DNA of 64,000 nt from Crateriforma spongiae (GTDB lineage: Bacteria > Planctomycetota > Planctomycetia > Pirellulales > Pirellulaceae), in the NCBI RefSeq assembly GCF_012290005.1, contig NZ_JAAXMS010000005.1, forward strand, positions 186,001-250,000, read 5' to 3'. The position numbers and the translations under genes are program-made. How positions within the stretch are numbered: the first letter of the stretch is position 1; each line of letters begins with the position of its first letter. Of this stretch, positions 35,675 through 47,400 are shown in pieces. Under the pieces are notes generated by a model. It did not search any database. It worked only from the letters and a program-made list of their open reading frames with translations, and was not told the DNA's origin.

Positions 35675-38410
35675 TTAGCGGGGGGGCGTTTCGGCGGCTT
35701 CCGCGGGGTCCGTGGCCGGGTTTTTCCGCGGGGTGACGTCCAGTGATAAGTCCAGCGACATCATTTCTTCTTCCGTCATTGCCCGACGAGATCGCGTCGG
35801 GGTTTTCCGCGCGGGTGTCGCTTTGACGGAGGATCCTTCCGGCGCCGGTGCGTCGGGGCCGACGACACGTGACGCCAATGTCTTCAGGTCGCGGATCAGC
35901 GATTCGGCGGATTCGATATCGCTATCCTTGGCACACTGTTCCACTTGCGCGACGACCTTGGACACCGGCATAAAACCACAGTTGGCGCTGGTTCCCTTCA
36001 GGCCGTGAGCAAGCGATCGCAAGGATTCGGCATCCTGATCGCGGCACGCTTGTTCGATCGCATCGACCGACGCGTTCAAACGATCGGTGAATTTGCGAAC
36101 GATGCCTTGGAACTTGGGATTGGCCATCGGCAACGTGGTTTCGATCGGGCCGGTGGAGGCCATGATGTCGCTGTGGTCGGCGGCCTTGGATTGGATCTGC
36201 GAATCCGAATCGGTCGCCAAGGGTGTTCCCTGAGCAACCGCGGGTTCGGCGGGTGTGACAATTTCCTTGCGTCGGGTGATGCCCAGTTCGGCGGCAATTT
36301 CGCTGAGCAAGCCCAACAGTCGGTCGATGTCGATCGGCTTGGTCAAGAAGTGCGAACACCCGGCTTCGAAACACTTGTCCGCATCGCCCTGCATCGCATG
36401 GGCGGTCAACGCAACGATGGGCAACGTCATGCCCGCTTTCCGCAGCGTACCGGCCGCGGTGTATCCATCCATGACGGGCATTTGCATGTCCATCAGGATT
36501 GCATCGAACGATTGTTGGCTGGCCAGATCGACCGCTTCTTGGCCGTTGACGGCCGTGACGAAATCGACCCCCGCTTGTTCCAAGATGACCGAGATCAAAT
36601 CACGGTTTTCTTCGCCATCGTCGACGACCAATAGGTTCAGCGCCGGCAGATGTTCGATTCCAGCATCGGCACGGTCGTGGTGCATGTCCAAGTCGTCCAA
36701 CGTCGGTTCGATGCGATCGACGCCTTGGATATCACCGACCGCGACACGCACGATGAACGTGCTGCCCACGCCGATTTCGCTTTCGACGCGAATGTCACCG
36801 CCCAGTGCTTCGCTGAATCGCTTGCTGATCGACAATCCCAAACCGGTCCCGCCGAACTTGCGCGTCGTCGACGAATCGGCTTGGCTGAAGGGATCGAAGA
36901 TCTTTTGCATCGCCGAATCGGAAAGCCCGATGCCGGTGTCTTTCACACGGAACTCGTACAGCGGATGCGGTCCGGTTTCATCCAATTGCACTTGGATAGT
37001 CACGCCACCTTCGCTGGTGAACTTGATCGCGTTGCCCGTCAAGTTCAACAAGACTTGGCGAATCCGTGACGGGTCGCTGTGAATCGTCGCCGGGATCGGT
37101 CCCAGACATTCGAAGTCCAGTTTCAAGTTTTTCTTCTTTGCGGGCGCCGACAAGACCTGCAAAACATCGCCGACAATCGTGTGCGGATGGCACTCGATCG
37201 ATTCGACTTCCATGCGACCGGCTTCGACCTTGGACAAATCCAAGATGTCGTTGATCAGCGACAACAGGTGTGACCCACTGGCGTGAATCGTGTTCAGGTA
37301 TTTCTGCTGCTTGGTCGGTTCGCTTTCGATGCCGCGACGCAGGATATCGGTGAAACCCAACACCGCGTTCATCGGTGTACGAATCTCGTGGCTCATGTTG
37401 GCCAGAAAGGAACTTTTCGCCTGGTTGGCCGATTCGGCGTGTTCTTTCGCCAGATTCAGTTCACGCTTGGTCTGTTCCAATTCGGTCACGTTGGAAAAGC
37501 TGATCAGCATCCCGCGCAGTTGATCGCCTTCGTCGCGAAACACGCTGCATCCGACGGTGAAGATCGATTGGATGTGGTCGCGGATCCGACAACCCAGCAC
37601 GATGCTTTGGTTGATTTCTTCGCCGTCAATCGCACGCACCCAAGGCAACTGTTGTTCATCCAGTTCCGCTTCCAAGTCCAGGCTGTCTTCGTTTTCGTGC
37701 ACCAAGAACCACGGCAACTGGTTCAGTCGTTTGCCGATCAGTTCGTCCACCGATCGGCCCACCGAACCCGCGAACGATTCGTTGGCCAGAATGATCCGCT
37801 GGTCTTTGTTCACCAACAGGACGCCGTCGGCCATCTTCGAATATGCTTCGCGAACCCGCTCGGGCGCCACGTTCTTCGCATCCACTTGCCGCAGCATCAG
37901 CCACAGGTATCCGTTGAACAACAGACACGACAGCACACCGACGACCGCAACCAATTGATAATGCGGATGGGATACCAACGCGGCGATGCCCGCTTGGCGG
38001 ACGGGCTGGAACGTCAATTCCAATTGGCCCCATTGTTCGTCCTGGCCGGTATGCAGCGGCACATAGACTTGGCGATCGTCGTTTTGCGTCAGATTGCGGT
38101 TCCACAGTTGGTGGTGTTCGCCGACGCTGACCACCAGTTCGCCGTCACTACGGCGAAGCCCCGCAGACAAGACGTCGTCATTGCGGTTGGTGATGGCTTC
38201 CAGCAATCGCTGCATCTGTTGCAATTCGCGTTGCAAAATCAGGGGACGCGTTTGCAGAGCCAGTGATTCGCTTAGGGCGCAACGACCCTTCATGACGGTC
38301 ATCTGATGATCGGGCAGGATTCCAATGGCCAACGCCATCAGCATCACGCTGACCACGATCATGGAAAGGCCAAACGATAACCGCGCCCGTGTCGATAGCT
38401 TGGGTAACAT
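35675..38410 (-). CDS. Membrane hybrid histidine kinase (PAS-HisKA-HATPase-REC-HPt)
   Basis: A 911-residue sensor. A first membrane helix (about 10-32), a periplasmic sensor of about 120 residues, a second helix (LVAVVGVLSCLLFNGYLWLM), then PAS (about 185-310), HisKA with [15 protein letters not shown], HATPase with DTGIGLSD and GTGLGLSI, one receiver (LLVVDDGEENRD, LMDMQMPVMDGY, FLTKPID), and an HPt domain with SLAHGLKGTSAN. A basic, Thr/Pro/Ala-rich tail of about 60 residues closes it. Signals are sensed outside the cytoplasm. The HD-GYP regulator gene directly downstream is the best candidate for its output. Confidence 0.94.
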   Translation of the reverse strand: MLPKLSTRARLSFGLSMIVVSVMLMALAIGILPDHQMTVMKGRCALSESLALQTRPLILQRELQQMQRLLEAITNRNDDVLSAGLRRSDGELVVSVGEHHQLWNRNLTQNDDRQVYVPLHTGQDEQWGQLELTFQPVRQAGIAALVSHPHYQLVAVVGVLSCLLFNGYLWLMLRQVDAKNVAPERVREAYSKMADGVLLVNKDQRIILANESFAGSVGRSVDELIGKRLNQLPWFLVHENEDSLDLEAELDEQQLPWVRAIDGEEINQSIVLGCRIRDHIQSIFTVGCSVFRDEGDQLRGMLISFSNVTELEQTKRELNLAKEHAESANQAKSSFLANMSHEIRTPMNAVLGFTDILRRGIESEPTKQQKYLNTIHASGSHLLSLINDILDLSKVEAGRMEVESIECHPHTIVGDVLQVLSAPAKKKNLKLDFECLGPIPATIHSDPSRIRQVLLNLTGNAIKFTSEGGVTIQVQLDETGPHPLYEFRVKDTGIGLSDSAMQKIFDPFSQADSSTTRKFGGTGLGLSISKRFSEALGGDIRVESEIGVGSTFIVRVAVGDIQGVDRIEPTLDDLDMHHDRADAGIEHLPALNLLVVDDGEENRDLISVILEQAGVDFVTAVNGQEAVDLASQQSFDAILMDMQMPVMDGYTAAGTLRKAGMTLPIVALTAHAMQGDADKCFEAGCSHFLTKPIDIDRLLGLLSEIAAELGITRRKEIVTPAEPAVAQGTPLATDSDSQIQSKAADHSDIMASTGPIETTLPMANPKFQGIVRKFTDRLNASVDAIEQACRDQDAESLRSLAHGLKGTSANCGFMPVSKVVAQVEQCAKDSDIESAESLIRDLKTLASRVVGPDAPAPEGSSVKATPARKTPTRSRRAMTEEEMMSLDLSLDVTPRKNPATDPAEAAETPPR

Positions 38411-38486
38411 GAGTCAAAGACCGTTTCAAAATTCCCGATCACAACGTGCGGTTGCGATCATCCCGTGCTTGTTGTTTTCCCGTGTT

Positions 38487-41400
38487 TCATTCGCCCGCAT
38501 CGGCGGGGTCGTCCAAGATGCTGTCCAGCGATTCATCGTCGTCATCAAACTTTCCGTCCATCGTGTCCAGGACGGGCAGCGGGTCCAACGTTCGCCACGC
38601 TGGCAACACGAACAAAGCCGAACTGGCCAGATAGCCCGCGTTGACCACCCAGACCGCTTGTCCGATGCTGACAGCGACGGCCGTCGATACGGCAAAGCCG
38701 ACCACGATGGATTCGTACTGGACGTCGCCCAGCAGGTCGTCACGTAACTGGTCCATCGCTTTCCATTGCCGCATTTCCGTTTCGCCGCCCAGTGTTGATG
38801 CAAGCGCGAAATCGATCGACGAGTTTTCATCGCCATCGCCGTTCGGATTGTCGGAACTGGATCCGCGAGAATCGCCGTCACCGCGTACGTTGGTTCGCTG
38901 GACGTCGCCACTGGTTTGGGCATCGGTGAACTGCAATTGCAGAACATCGACAACGGCACCGTTCGCGTTGCCGTCGCCGCTCTGGTTGGCTGTAGCCCCG
39001 TCGTCTTGACGGATCATCGCCTGGGATGACACCGAGTCGGAATCGGACGACTCGCTGTCGGAAGATTCGGCTTCGGCTGTCTCGGCCTCGTCAGCTTTTT
39101 CTTCGGCGGTTTCTTCCGCATCGGCGGATTCATTGGATTCGCCCGGGTCCTCCGATGCATCGGCCGGTTCGGGATCCGGGTCCGGTTCGCTCGTCAGCGT
39201 CAAAGCCGGTGGCAGGATGATCAACGATTCCTGGACATCCACGCGAATCGTTTCGGTGTAGGTGGCTCCGGAACCTCCCCGGTCGGTCACCGATACGGTC
39301 AAGAAAAGCGTGCTTTCAACGTCGTAGTCGATTGATTGGCCCGCCTTCAGACGAAGCTGGCCTGCGGCAATTTCAAAGCGACCGTCGTCGACCGACCAGA
39401 CATGTGTGTCGATCACATCGGGGTCGACCACCGAGATCGCACCCACGACATCGCCGTCAACACCTTCTTGGATCTGGGATCCACTGATAACGATGTCGGT
39501 TGGCGCAGCGTTGGTCAGGCCGACGGGCGTCGTTGGATTGCTGGACAGAGCGGATTCGGTGTTCCCGGTGTTGTCGGTGACCACGACCGAGACGCTGATC
39601 GCCTTGCCGACGTGCGTGGCGTCCAGTGTGATCGTCGAACCGGTTTGACCGATCAGCGAGACGCCGTCGGCGTACCACTGAAAGGCTTCCGACTGAATGC
39701 CTTCGGGGTCCGAAACGGATGACATGTCGACGGACAAAGTCTGGCCAGTCATCGCCGATCCCGTGATGCCGGGCGTTCCCGTTGCGGCTTCATTCACGTC
39801 GCTGACATTGATCGTCACGGTTTGCGTCGCGGACGTGTTGGTTCCGTCGCTGACCTGCAGCGTTAGCGTGTAGCTGTCGGTCGATTCATGATCCAGGTTG
39901 GAGTTGTCGGCGATCGTGATCTGGCCGCTACTGGCGTTGATCGCAAAGATGCCGTCGCCGTTGCCGGCGGTGATCGTCCAGCCTTGCAGGGTTCCATCGG
40001 AATCGGTCGCCGTGGCGGTTCCCACGACATGATTATCGGCGACGTTTTCGGCCACGGTGAAGGTCTGGCCGGCATCGATCACCGGCACGACATCGTTGAC
40101 GTCGGTGACATTGATCGTCACGGTTTGCGTCGCGGAGGTGTTGGCTCCGTCGCTGACCTGCAGCGTCAACGTGTAGATGTCGGTCGATTCATGATCCAGG
40201 TTGCTGTTGTCGGCGATCGTGATTTGGCCGCTACTGGCGTTGATCGCGAAGATGCCATCGCCGTTGCCGGCGGTGATCGTCCAGCCTTGCAGCGTTCCGT
40301 CGCTGTCGGTGGCCGTGGCCGTTCCCACGACATGATTGTCGGCGACGTTTTCGGCCACGGTGAAAGTCTGACCGGCATCGATGACGGGGACGACATCGTT
40401 GACGTCGGTGACATTGATCGTGATCGTCTGTGTCGCCGACGTGTTGGCTCCGTCGCTGACTTGCAGCGTCAACGTGTAGCTGTCGGTCGATTCATGATCC
40501 AGGTTGGTGTTGTCGGCAATCGTGATTTGGCCGCTACTGGCATTGATCGCAAAGATGCCATCGCCGTTGCCTGCGGTGATCGTCCAGCCCTGCAGGGTTC
40601 CATCGCTGTCGGTTGCCGTGGCGGTGCCCACGACATGATTGTCGGCGACGTTCTCGGCCACGGTGAAGGTCTGACCTGCATTAATGACCGGAACGACATC
40701 GTTGACGTCGGTGACATTGATCGTGATCGTCTGCGTCGCGGACGTGTTGGCTCCGTCGCTGACCTGCAGCGTTAACGTGTAGCTGTCGGTCGATTCATGA
40801 TCCAGGTTGGTGTTGTCGGCAATCGTGATTTGGCCGCTACTGGCGTTGATCGCAAAGATGCCGTCGCCGTTTCCGGCGGTGATTGTCCAGCCCTGCAGTG
40901 TTCCATCGGAATCGGTTGCCGTGGCGGTGCCCACGACGTGGTTGTCGACAACGTTTTCGGCCACGGTGAAGTTCTGACCGGCATCAATGACCGGAACGAC
41001 ATCGTTGACGTCGGTGACATTGATCGTGATCGTCTGCGTCGCGGACGTGTTGGCCCCGTCGCTGACTTGCAGTGTCAACGTGTAGCTGTCGGTCGATTCA
41101 TGATCCAGGTTGGTGTTGTCGGCGATCGTGATTTGGCCGCTACTGGCGTTGATCGCAAAGATGCCATCGCCGTTGCCGTCGGTGATCGTCCAGCCTTGCA
41201 AAGTTCCGTCGCTGTCGGTCGCCGTGGCGGTGCCCACGACATGATTATCGGCGACGTTTTCAGCCACGTTGAAGGTCTGTCCGGCATCAATCTCCGGCAC
41301 GACATCGTTCACGTCGATGACATTGATCGTCACGGTTTGCGTCGCGGACGTGTTGGCTCCGTCGCTGACTTGCAGCGTCAACGTGTGGCTGGAAGCGGAC

Positions 41401-44400
41401 TCATGATCCAGGTTGGAGTTGTCGGCGATCGTGATTTGGCCGCTACCGGCGTTGATCGCAAAGATGCCATCGCCGTTGCCGGCGGTGATCGTCCAGCCTT
41501 GCAACGTTCCATCCGGATCAGTGGCCGTGGCGTTTCCGACCGCAGTACCATTGGGTGCCGATTCGGAAACCGCGAACGTTTGCCCAGGATTGATGACGGG
41601 GACCGTGTCGTTGGCATCCAAGACGTTGACCGTCACGGTCTGGGACGATGATGTGTTTTGGCCGTCTTGGACCATGATGGTCAGGGTATAGGTGGCCTGG
41701 AACTCATGATCCAAGTTGACGTTGTTGACGACCGTCAGTTCGCCCGTACTGGAATTCAGGCCGAACAGACCGTGATCATTACCCGAGGACATGATCCAGT
41801 TTTGAAGCGTGCCATCGGGGTCGGTCGCCGTGATGAAACCGAGTGAAGTTCCAACATTCGCGGTTTCCGAGACGCTGAAAGATTGGTTCGCATCGACGAC
41901 CGGCACGACGTCGTTCAGGTTGTTGACGTCGATCGTGAGACTTTTCAGCAATTCATTGCCGTCGCTGTCGGTGACCTTCACAACGACGTTGTATTGCGTT
42001 TGGGATTCGTAATCCAAAATTCCGTCTTCAAGGATAAGATTGGATCCCGAAACCGAGAACTTGGACTCGTCGCTTCCGCCGACAACGTCGAATGTGTGGG
42101 TGTCCGTCAGGCTGGGGTCGACGGCGGACAGCGTTCCCACGACGTGGCCGCCACTGGTGTTGACGTTCTCGTCGATGTTGTCGTTGCTGATTTGGATATC
42201 GGTGGGGCGATTGGCCACGCGAAGCAGCGCGATCGCATCGATGGATTCGTTGCTGTCGCCAAGTTCGACGTCGCTGCCGTCCAGCAGTTTCGTCGCGGTG
42301 GCTTGCGTGGTTCCAGCCAGTGCCGTTTGCGTCACGTCCAAGACGAAGATGTCGGTCGTCTCGATATCGACTGAATTGGAACCAACGCTACCGGCGGAAT
42401 CCAAAGCCAACAAGATTTGGCCTTCTTGGAACGTATGTCCGCCGATTGTCGTGGTCTTTTCGATGATTTCGACGCCGTACAGCTTGTCGCTGATGTTGAT
42501 GTCCGCCCCATTGATCAGCAAGCCGGACGTGCCGGCGGTCGTTGCCTCGCCCACGTCGTCGACTTGGTAGTAGTACACGTTGCTGTCTTGGCTGCCACCG
42601 CTGGTGACAAAGACGAACGTGCCGGCCGCCAGCGTTTGGCCGTCGGCGAATTCCATGTCATTTTCGACCAGACTGATGCCCCGCAAATCGCGACCCATGG
42701 GGTCTTCCAAAAGGATCGTGAACGTACCGCTGCTGTAGTCACCGGGCGAATCCGGGCGGAAGACGACGACGTCCTCTTTGCCAACGGTGATGGAATTCGT
42801 GCTGGTCAGTGTCGGGCTGCCCTTGGTGCTAAACAGCACGTCACCGGCTTGCAAGTCAAACGCGGGATAGCTGTCGCCGCCGATGGTGATGGCTTTTTCG
42901 ACATAGTGCAGACCGTCGACGTCTTCACCACTGGCAAACGAGTCGATGTCAAAGACCTCGGAAAACTCACCCGCGGTGGTATCGGCGGGATCACCGGTCG
43001 GATCAAAAGACAGCCCGCTGCCGCCGAATTCGACGACCGATCCCCTGGTCCAGCTGGGCAGTGTCGTCGTGCTGCCGTTGCCGGTGCTGCTGAACCAAAG
43101 TTTGCCGCTGGCGCCCGATTCGGTGACCTGGACCTGGTGCGATGGCGTGAACACCAGCGTGCGGAAGTCGGATGCGGATGCGTTGTCGGTATAGACATCA
43201 ACAAAAACGGCGGAGGGGCCGCTGGTGTCGTATCGACGAATGTCGCTTGAATTTTCGCCCGTGACGTACAGCAATCCATCGGGACCGAACGAAATTCCAA
43301 CCGGGCCGTCCAAGCCGCCACCGCTGATATACGCGCCCGCGTCGACCAAATTGCCGCTTTCGTCAAACCGATAAACGCTGTCGTCGTTGTAGGAGGCGAC
43401 GTAAAGATAGTCGTCGTTGCCGAACGCCATGAATTCCGGGCCGTCCAGCGTGCCCGGCGAAACAAAGTTGGCTCCGCCAACAGGAGTACCTGTTGTGGCG
43501 TCGTAGCGATGGATGGTGTTGTTGTTGTAATTGGAAACGTACAGATTGCCGTCGTTGTGAAAGACTAGTCCGATCGGTCCCGACAATCCGCTGATGAATG
43601 GCGCGTTGGACGCATCGATGCGTGCACCCGTTTCACCGTCATAGCGATGAATTTCACCGGTTCCGTGGCTGGCGACGTAAAGGTTTCCGTCGGGACCCCA
43701 AGCGATTCCCGCGACCTGGTTCAGATTGTTATCGTTGACGAAGGTGTCGACCATGCTGCCGGTTTCGGGGTCAAACCGCAGCACCGTTTGCGATCCAAAG
43801 GATCCCACATACAAAAGCCCATCGGGGCCGACGGCGATCGCACCCGGGCTGGAAAGCTGAGTTCCGCCGATCGGTCCCCCGACGACCAGACCCGTGGTCG
43901 TGTCGATTTCATAGACCGCGTCATTCGGGTTGGCCGCACTGCTGGTCACCCAACTGCCCGCGGCGTGCCAATTTCCGTCTTCGTCGGTGGCGCTGATCAG
44001 GATGTTGTGGAAGCCACCGTTTTGATGATAGGCGTGTGAAACGGTCGATTCGGTTCCGGCGACCGTGTCGATATGACCGTCGCCCCAGTTGATCGTCCAG
44101 CTTGTGATGGTGTCATCGCCGTCGTCGGATGCGTAGAAATACAGGGTATAGGTTTCGCCGGCTTCCACGGTGGTGGTCCCCGTCGCGTGAATCTCCGGTG
44201 CGACGTCGGTCACGGTGACGGTCGCAAAGTCGGTTCGATAGTCGCCGCTGTCGTCGGTCACACGCAATCCGATGACGTAATCGGTTCCGGCGACCACTCC
44301 ATCGTCGATCCCCCACAAGGTCGACAGGTCCGCCCAGCTGATGGTGGGACTGTCGGTGACCACGTCGCCATACACGCCGTCCAGGTTTAGGTCCCACTGA

Positions 44401-47400
44401 TACTGGGTGATGGATCCGTCGGGATCGGACGACGATGATGCGTCCAGGGTCAGCGATTCACCTTCATCGATGGTATAGGCACCACCGGCATCCGGATTGG
44501 GCGTGGTGTTTTCGCCTGAGGCGGGACCGATCATACGCGCATAAACGCCGTCGGTGTCACCGGGACCATCGCCCGACCAGACGACGACGTATTGCGTCGG
44601 GCTCAGCATGGCGACCGATGCCCGGCTTTGATTTCCAGTGGTCGTGTAGTTGATCAGCGTTTCGCCGCCCAACGCGTTGCCCGAGGCATCGTAACGCTGT
44701 GCGAACACGCCATCGGTGTCGCCCGTTCCTTCGCCGGTCCAGGTAAACATGAAGTTACCTGAATCGTCCATCGATAGGGAAACTTCGGATTGTGGACCGG
44801 CGGTTGTGGAATTGACCGTGAATTGGGATCCAATCAGATTGCCCGATGCGTTGTAGCGTCGCGCATAGATGTCATTGTTTTGATGCCAGCCGACCACAAA
44901 GGAACCGTCGTCGTGCAACGCGATCACCGCTTGGTCCGCAACACTCAGGATGTTGGTCTCAACGCCGATTTCGCTGCCGATTCGACTGCCGTCTTCGTTG
45001 TATCGATTGACGTAAATATTTCCGGTGGTTTCGGCAATGATGGCGAATTGCCCGCTGCTGTTGGTGCTGACCATCGGGTCAGGAGAAACAACAATGGCTC
45101 CGGTGGTCACACGGAATTCTTGAGCATCCAATGCATTGCCATCGGAGGCATATCGACGGGCGTAAATGCCGTAGCCCTCCGGTCCGCTTCCATACCAGGT
45201 GATGACAAAGTCGTTCCCCGCATCGACGTCGACGGAAGATGCTAATTGGGAATCGGAGTTGTGAGTGTTGACTCGGAATTCACCATCCTTTGCTGTGCCG
45301 TCGGCATTGAAGCGTCGGGCGTAGACGCTGCGATCCGTTCCGTCTTGATTGGAACTTGTCCAAGTCACGACAAAGTCACCGTCGGCTTCGCTGGCCACCA
45401 TCGCCCAGCCTTGAAAATCTGCGGTCGTTTGATTGACCAAGATTTCGTCGGTCAGCGCGATCCCGTTGGCATTAAAGCGTCTGGCGTAGACGCCGTAGCC
45501 TGATGAGTCTTGTCCTTCAGATGACCAGACAACCACAAACGATCCATCCGCCGCGATATCGACGGCTTGCGCGACTCCTTTGTCTTCGCCATCAGTCGTT
45601 TGGTTGCCCGATGTGGTTTGGTTGACGTGGATTTGGGCTTGATACTCGAAGGCACCGATGTCGATATCGGTGTCTCTTGCAAAACGCCGACCGTCCAGTG
45701 TGACCGCTCCCGCGGAGTTGCCGTTGTCGATGGCCGTGCTGGTGCTGTGCAGCGAATGCGTCCGAACGCCGCCACCATAGTGATCCAGGGCACCCAGTTT
45801 TGGGTCAACGTTGTTTTGGTCCCCGGTGCCCGACAGGCCGGCTGATCCGTCGCTGTCGATGTTGTATCCAAGGCTGGTCAACGTGTCGGCGGCGTTTTGT
45901 CCCGCGTTGTCCAGAATGGTGTTCTTCAACTGGGTGACTGCGGCGTTTTCGTTGTCGATGCCGGTGCTGTTGTCGGCGACCGTGCTGTTGGTCAGCGTGA
46001 CATTGCCGCCGTAGTTCAGAATCGCGCCGGCGGATTGGTGAGCCGCGTTTCCGCTGATCGTCACGTTGGACAGATCCCCAGTTCCACCGTTGATATAGAT
46101 CGCACCGCCTTTTTCGCCCGCGGAGTTTTCGGCAATCGTCACACGTTGCAACTGCAGCGAGCCGGCGGAGTGAATCGCACCGCCGAACTGGGACGCTTGG
46201 TTTTGATAAAGTTCGACGTCTCGCATGGTCAGGGAGGACCCCGACAGCGACATGACCGCCCCGCCCTGATCTGCAACCCCGCCGGTGATCGACAGGCTTC
46301 GGAAAAGAACGTCCGATCCAGATTGAATCGTGAACGGTCGCGTGCCCAGACCGTCGGCGTCGATCAGGGTATCCGTCGCCGACACGCCGATGAACGTGAT
46401 GTCGCTGGTGATCGTCAAAGTGCCGTTGGCAAAATCATCCAGCGTGTAGGTACCACCGCCCAAGACAATTTGATTGCTGCCGCCGTCGGCATTGGCTTGC
46501 TGGACGGCTTCACGCAGCGACGTCAAACCGTCCGACGCGACCACATCGTCAAACGTGTCGACGGTGATCGTCGCCAGCTTTCCTTTCCAATCGTCTTGAA
46601 CGGATTGGCTGGCAAAGACGTCCGTTTCGATTCGGCCGGTCGAGTATTCCAGTTCCCAGTCGCCCGAGAAGTCTTGGTGTCCGGTGTCGTCATCACTGGC
46701 GGCGACGTCGGCACCGGTCAGCGTGGCCATCGATTCGATCAGCGTGCGTCCGTCGGCGTTGGAAGCCAAATCACATCCGTACAACAGAATGTCGGCGTCG
46801 GACGTCAGCGAATCTTCCCAGGACGACAACGTGCCCGCATAAGCGTCCAACCGGTCGGCCGAAAGCACGGCGTTGCCCAGACGTAACGTGCCGTCTTCAC
46901 CGTGTGAAACGATGTGAATCGAACCAACGTCTTGCAGACCGTCCAAAATACGAGTGATCTGGTCGACGCCATCGGAATCGCCATCCAGAACGAACACTTG
47001 CGTTTCCGGGGCCAAATCGCCGATTAGCGTTTGATAATCGGAAACGCTGGAATCGACGAACACGATCTGCTCGCCCGACGATTGGGCCAGGTCATGGATC
47101 GATTCGGATGAAGTGTTGTCGATGCCGCTTGCCGATCCGTCGGTCGTTGACTGGACTTCGGCGACTTCGACGACCATTTCCGTCGGGTCGACACCCGCAT
47201 CGGGCATGACGGGAAGTGGGGTGGCGGAGTACAGGATCCGCGGCTCCAGCGCGGTCATCGGGGCAAGGACCGGTCGGTGAATCTGTGGTCTGCTGGATCG
47301 AACCAGCGGCAAGCCGGGTTCGGCGCGATTGCGATCCCACCACAAGCCCAACCGGCACTGGGTCCGCTGTAGGTACCGCCGGCCGCGTCGAGACACGGAT

